Part shown: positions 30,343 to 33,559 of the stretch, one piece after another
How positions within the stretch are numbered: the first letter of the stretch is position 1
Layout: every line of letters starts with the position of its first letter
Assembly: GCA_017619975.1 (NCBI GenBank)
Contig: JAFZRH010000030.1
Coordinates: 1-33,559 of the forward strand
Direction: 5' to 3'
Origin: Lachnospiraceae bacterium
Lineage (GTDB): Bacteria; Bacillota; Clostridia; Lachnospirales; Lachnospiraceae
Length of the DNA stretch: 33,559 nt
Program-made: the position numbers and the translations under genes
The notes under the pieces: model-generated
The model's database searches: none
What the model was told of the DNA's origin: nothing
What the model saw: only the letters and a program-made list of their open reading frames with translations

Positions 30343-31218
30343 ATGATACAGGATATTTTTCCCCATCGATATGACAACAGTTTTCTTCACCGCCGCGGAC
30401 CGCGTCCGGATGATTTTGTCCTGTATCAGAGAAATGAGAAAGAGCTGCTGATCCGGGAAGAGCTGGGGGCGTTTCGTTTTCCTACGGTCTCCGAGGTCGG
30501 TGCCGAAGGCTTATACTTTGCCTTTCTCATCGATGATACAGCCTTTTTTATCGGACCGGAGAAAGGAAGCCGGGATCCGGGACTGGAGGGCTTTGTTTAT
30601 ACGGACCAGAGCCGCTGCCGGACCTTACAGCCGAAACATCTGGCGTTCGCGGGAATCACCGGCATGCAGCTGATCCGCTGGCTCTTGACGCAGACTTACT
30701 GCGGCTGCTGCGGAACTAAGCTGGAAGAAAGCAGCTGGGAAAGGGCTTTTATCTGCCCCCGCTGCCGCAAGACCACTTATCCGAAACTGATGCCTGCTGT
30801 CATCGTAGCCGTTACGCACGAGGACAAAATCCTGGCGACCGCCTACGCGAACCGTCCGGCCAGAGGTCTCGCTCTGATCGCCGGTTTTACCGAGATCGGA
30901 GAAACCGTGGAAGAAACGGTTCACCGGGAAGTGATGGAAGAAGTGGGGATCCGGGTGAAAAACCTTCGTTACTATAAATCCCAGCCCTGGTCCTTTACGG
31001 ATACGCTTCTGATGGGCTTCTACTGTGAACTGGACGGAGAATGCGAGGATATTGTGCTGGATCGGGAGGAACTGAAGGAAGCCCGCTGGATCCGTCGGGA
31101 AGATCTGCCGGACAGAAGCGGCGAGCCGGCGCTGACAGCGGAAATGATGCAGCGTTTTAAAGAAGGCAAAGAACGTCTTTTGTCTTCTGTACCAAATGAT
31201 GGGAAGTGCAGTTTATGA
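30343..31218 (+). CDS. nudC: NudC-type NADH pyrophosphatase (NUDIX)
   Basis: This 291-residue NUDIX hydrolase splits NAD(H), or removes NAD caps from RNA. The zinc ribbon C120xxC123 and C138xxC141 and a complete Nudix box (G181...E187...R195E196...E199E200..G202) are seen. SQPWSFTDT follows and corresponds to the SQPWPFPxS NADH-diphosphatase signature. The N-terminal third is weakly conserved, as in other family members. Its TGA overlaps the hslO start. Confidence 0.93.
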   Translation: MIQDIFPHRYDNSFLHRRGPRPDDFVLYQRNEKELLIREELGAFRFPTVSEVGAEGLYFAFLIDDTAFFIGPEKGSRDPGLEGFVYTDQSRCRTLQPKHLAFAGITGMQLIRWLLTQTYCGCCGTKLEESSWERAFICPRCRKTTYPKLMPAVIVAVTHEDKILATAYANRPARGLALIAGFTEIGETVEETVHREVMEEVGIRVKNLRYYKSQPWSFTDTLLMGFYCELDGECEDIVLDREELKEARWIRREDLPDRSGEPALTAEMMQRFKEGKERLLSSVPNDGKCSL

Positions 31219-32117
31219 GTGATTATGTGATTCGTGCCACGGCGGCCGAAGGACAGATCCGCGCTTTTGCCGCTGTGACAAGAGAGCTTGTGGAAACGGC
31301 AAGAAAAAAACACGATACAAGCCCTGTCGTCACTGCGGCGCTGGGGCGCCTGCTGACGTCGGCGGCAATACTCGGTACGCAGCTGAAAGGGGAAGAGGAT
31401 AAGCTGACACTGAAGATAAAAGGCGACGGCCCCGCCGGTGCGATATATGCCGTCGCAAACAGTCACGGAGAGGTGAAAGGGTTTGCGGAAAATCCTCAGG
31501 TTCTGCTGCATGCCCGCCCGGACGGAAAGCTGGATGTCGGCGGCGCCATCGGGAAAGGCGAGCTGACGATTATCCGGGATCTCGGTTTAAAAGAACCTTA
31601 TGTAGGAACCTGCGAACTGGTCAGCGGAGAAATTGCGCAGGATCTGACGTATTACTTTGCCGTCTCGGAACAGACGCCCAGTTCCGTCTCTCTGGGCGTA
31701 TTGATGAACAAGAATAATACGGTCGCTCAGGCCGGCGGTTTTATGCTTCAGCTCATGCCCGGCACAACGGATGAGATTGCGGCAAAGCTGGAAGAACGGA
31801 TTCTGGCAGCTCCTTCCGTTACGGTCTGGCTGAACGAGGGACTGACTCCGGAAGAGATCCTGAACAGACTTCTGGAAGATATGGGACTGGAAATTCTGGA
31901 AAAGACCGAAGTGAGATTCCACTGCGGCTGCAGCCGGGAGAAGATGGAAGACGTTCTGATCGGCTTAGGCCGTCATGAACTTCTGGATCTGATGGTTTTG
32001 CAGGAAACGGTCGAAGTACACTGCGACTTCTGCAACAGCTATTACCGATTCTCCCGCTCGGAATTGAAGGAAATCTTTAAACGGCACTACCGCAGCGGTG
32101 ATAAAACAACGACATGA
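31215..32117 (+). CDS. hslO: Redox-regulated chaperone Hsp33
   Basis: This 300-residue chaperone is activated by oxidation, when its four zinc-binding cysteines form disulfides. They are C237, C239, C270 and C273 (CGC...CxxC). The start at 31215 gives MSDYVIRATAAEGQIRAFA, the typical N-terminus, and overlaps the nudC stop in an ATGA; an in-frame GTG nine bases earlier is less likely. The next gene overlaps its stop by four bases. Confidence 0.96.
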   Translation: MSDYVIRATAAEGQIRAFAAVTRELVETARKKHDTSPVVTAALGRLLTSAAILGTQLKGEEDKLTLKIKGDGPAGAIYAVANSHGEVKGFAENPQVLLHARPDGKLDVGGAIGKGELTIIRDLGLKEPYVGTCELVSGEIAQDLTYYFAVSEQTPSSVSLGVLMNKNNTVAQAGGFMLQLMPGTTDEIAAKLEERILAAPSVTVWLNEGLTPEEILNRLLEDMGLEILEKTEVRFHCGCSREKMEDVLIGLGRHELLDLMVLQETVEVHCDFCNSYYRFSRSELKEIFKRHYRSGDKTTT

Positions 32118-33235
32118 ATAAGAAACGCTTTTTGAATGCCCTCATGACGTGGCTGGCCGTACTGCTGCCGGCTTTGATTGCTGCGGCTTTATACTTTTTT
32201 TCCGGGGCTGATAAAGCGTTTTCGACCTGGTACGCCCGCAATCTGTATCCTGTCTGGGTTGGGATGCTCGGGCGGATCAACGGATGGATCCCGTTTTCCG
32301 TGAATGAGATCGGGAGCTATCTTTTTTTGCTGCTTTTTATATTTTTTATTGTCAGAGATATCACGCGCGCGGTCCGAAAGGCGGTTCCGCGCCGCTGGTT
32401 TTCCCGCTGGCTTCGTATCGTTATGGTCTGCGTCGGCGCCATGTCGCTCGTCTTTATGCTGGGGATGGGAATCAATTACAACCGCGCCACTTTTGCCGAA
32501 GAATATGCCATGGATCTGAGCGGCGGCACGAAAGAGGATCTTTATTATCTGTCGGAGATCATGACGGAAGAGGCCAATGCGCTGGCGGAATTTGTCGTAC
32601 GGAACGAAGAAGGCATTATGCAGCTTTCCGGCGATGTCCGCAGTCAGGCTGTTTCGGCAATGAGAGAACTGGGAGAGAAGTACCCGACTTTGTCAGGCTT
32701 TTATCCCCTTCCGAAACCGATCTGGTTTTCGGAATTTCTATCGCATGAGCATATCACGGGGATCCAGTCGCCGTATACTTCCGAAGCGCAGTATAACCGT
32801 CTGATCACACCTTATAACCTGCCGCACACGATCTGTCATGAACTGGCGCACTTGAAAGGGTATGCCAGAGAGGATGAAGCGAATTTTATCGGTTTTCTGG
32901 CCTGCATATTCTCCGAAGAAACGGATATGCGCTACGGCGGTTATGTCCTCGGCTATTTATATGCCAGCAATGCGCTGTACGGGGCGGATTACGATCTCTG
33001 GGCCAAGGTGCGCGGGAAACTGGAAGATATCATATCGGTGGATCTGGCTGAGAATTCCCGCTATTGGGCCCAGTATCAGACGAAGCTGGCAGAGATCAAG
33101 GATAAGGTCAATGATGCCCAGCTGAAGTTCAACCATCAGGAAGACGGCGTGAAAAGTTATGGACGTGTCGTCGATTTAATGTTGTCTTTTTACCGGGATG
33201 AGATCGAAATTCGAAAAGCGTCAAACGTAGATTGA
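32114..33235 (+). CDS. DUF3810 membrane protein with HExxH metallopeptidase motif
   Basis: This 373-residue protein has three N-terminal hydrophobic segments (about residues 10-30, 65-81 and 97-115) then a large domain outside or at the membrane. HELAH (242-246) followed by E255 in YAREDEANF forms a gluzincin-like zinc site. This matches DUF3810, whose substrate is unknown. The gene is translationally coupled to hslO. It could be an envelope protease. The C-terminal part is helical with no further motif. Confidence 0.85.
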   Translation: MNKKRFLNALMTWLAVLLPALIAAALYFFSGADKAFSTWYARNLYPVWVGMLGRINGWIPFSVNEIGSYLFLLLFIFFIVRDITRAVRKAVPRRWFSRWLRIVMVCVGAMSLVFMLGMGINYNRATFAEEYAMDLSGGTKEDLYYLSEIMTEEANALAEFVVRNEEGIMQLSGDVRSQAVSAMRELGEKYPTLSGFYPLPKPIWFSEFLSHEHITGIQSPYTSEAQYNRLITPYNLPHTICHELAHLKGYAREDEANFIGFLACIFSEETDMRYGGYVLGYLYASNALYGADYDLWAKVRGKLEDIISVDLAENSRYWAQYQTKLAEIKDKVNDAQLKFNHQEDGVKSYGRVVDLMLSFYRDEIEIRKASNVD

Positions 33236-33327
33236 ATTTTCAGTCATAAATCTGAATTGTTCGTATATTATACACAATAGTCCGACAATCCATTAAAAAA
33301 AACCTTAAAGTTGAACAATAAAAAGTA

Positions 33328-33356
33328 TTGACTTTTGTACCGGAGTTTGGTACTAT
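33328..33356 (+). promoter_or_regulatory. Sigma-A promoter facing out of the window
   Basis: TTGACT (33328-33333), 17 bases, TACTAT (33351-33356). A second TTGACA at 33388 lacks a good -10. The 324 bases after the DUF3810 gene hold no coding region I can support, so this promoter probably serves a gene or RNA beyond base 33559. Confidence 0.6.
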
Positions 33357-33464
33357 ACGGCTTGCGCCTCAAAAAGGCGGCAACACCTTGACAATTAAAT
33401 GATGCATTCCAACCCTGAAAATTCCTTTAAAACAGCGGTAAGAGGGAGTCCACTCACGGAGGAC

Positions 33465-33542
33465 CTCATCCGTCGCGGCATGTTAGCCGCGACACCTTCC
33501 CCAAAGGGGAAGGCAGACCGCGGCGCGCCACGTACAGGCGCG
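33465..33542. repeat. Hairpin-rich dispersed-repeat sequence
   Basis: Three inverted repeats lie in a row: an 8-bp stem 33472-33479/33486-33493, an 8-bp stem 33495-33502/33506-33513 (CCTTCCCC-AAA-GGGGAAGG) and a 6-bp stem 33524-33529/33537-33542. The phrase CTCATCCGTC...ACCTTCCCC...GGGGAAGGC is, from memory, common as an intergenic repeat in gut Clostridia and can be MITE-like. It is much more G+C-rich than the AT-rich sequence before it. Its right end is outside the window. Confidence 0.6.
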
Positions 33543-33559
33543 TGAGGAATTAACAGAGG

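Noticed and set aside
33388-33416. Second promoter starting with TTGACA at 33388
   Set aside because: No acceptable -10 lies 16-18 bases downstream.
33465-33542. CRISPR array or tRNA in the terminal hairpin region
   Set aside because: The hairpins differ from each other, there is no regular spacer pattern, and no tRNA arms with a T-loop are present.

Overview
The window is a gene-dense, roughly 50-55% G+C stretch from a low-G+C-lineage Gram-positive bacterium, most likely a gut member of the Clostridia (Lachnospiraceae-like). The signs are purine-rich AGGAGG ribosome binding sites, many ATGA start/stop overlaps, SepF, a split GcvPA/GcvPB glycine decarboxylase, a tandem glycine riboswitch, Hsp33, and the order radC-mreC-mreD-PBP2-minD-rodA. 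No rRNA, tRNA, CRISPR array, prophage or intact insertion sequence was seen. The species call is inference.

Layout. Positions 1-3,020: the end of a HAD phosphatase gene, then an ECF sigma factor overlapping a membrane-anchored serpin whose N-terminus looks like an anti-sigma factor. Positions 3,020-5,050: a DUF805 membrane protein with a YGPPEWF-repeat tail, followed directly by a radical SAM/SPASM enzyme and a REP-like palindrome. Positions 5,099-6,995: a GH13 alpha-glucosidase. Positions 7,014-9,589, minus strand: HU, a COG1313-type radical SAM protein and an XRE-TPR regulator, divergent from a PLP lyase of the aluminium-resistance/methionine gamma-lyase family (9,719). Positions 11,038-17,886: radC, mreC, mreD, a large class B PBP, minD and rodA, apparently one operon without mreB, minC or minE. 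Positions 17,980-22,663: a small P-loop protein, an HlyD-like protein, sepF, lspA, an rluD-type pseudouridine synthase and a class I glutamine amidotransferase. Positions 22,660-28,841: a glycine-riboswitch-controlled cluster encoding a GcvT-serine hydroxymethyltransferase fusion, GcvH, GcvPA and GcvPB, ending in a strong terminator. Positions 28,850-33,235: a small XRE regulator (minus), lipoate-protein ligase, NudC-type NUDIX hydrolase, Hsp33 and a DUF3810 metallopeptidase-like protein. The last 320 bases have no gene and end in a hairpin-rich dispersed-repeat sequence.

How the genes work together. The glycine cluster holds all glycine-specific cleavage components plus the enzyme that turns glycine and methylene-THF into serine. 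Lipoate ligase, needed to lipoylate GcvH, lies just downstream, so the unit could convert two glycines to one serine, CO2 and ammonia. The central block builds and positions the cell wall: MreC/MreD scaffold, RodA polymerase, PBP2 transpeptidase, MinD and SepF for division.

The three most unusual items are (i) the sigma factor/serpin-anti-sigma pair, a possible protease-sensing switch; (ii) the YGPPEWF-repeat membrane protein beside a SPASM maturase, a possible peptide-modification system; and (iii) the GcvT-SHMT fusion. Their functions are inferred from sequence only.
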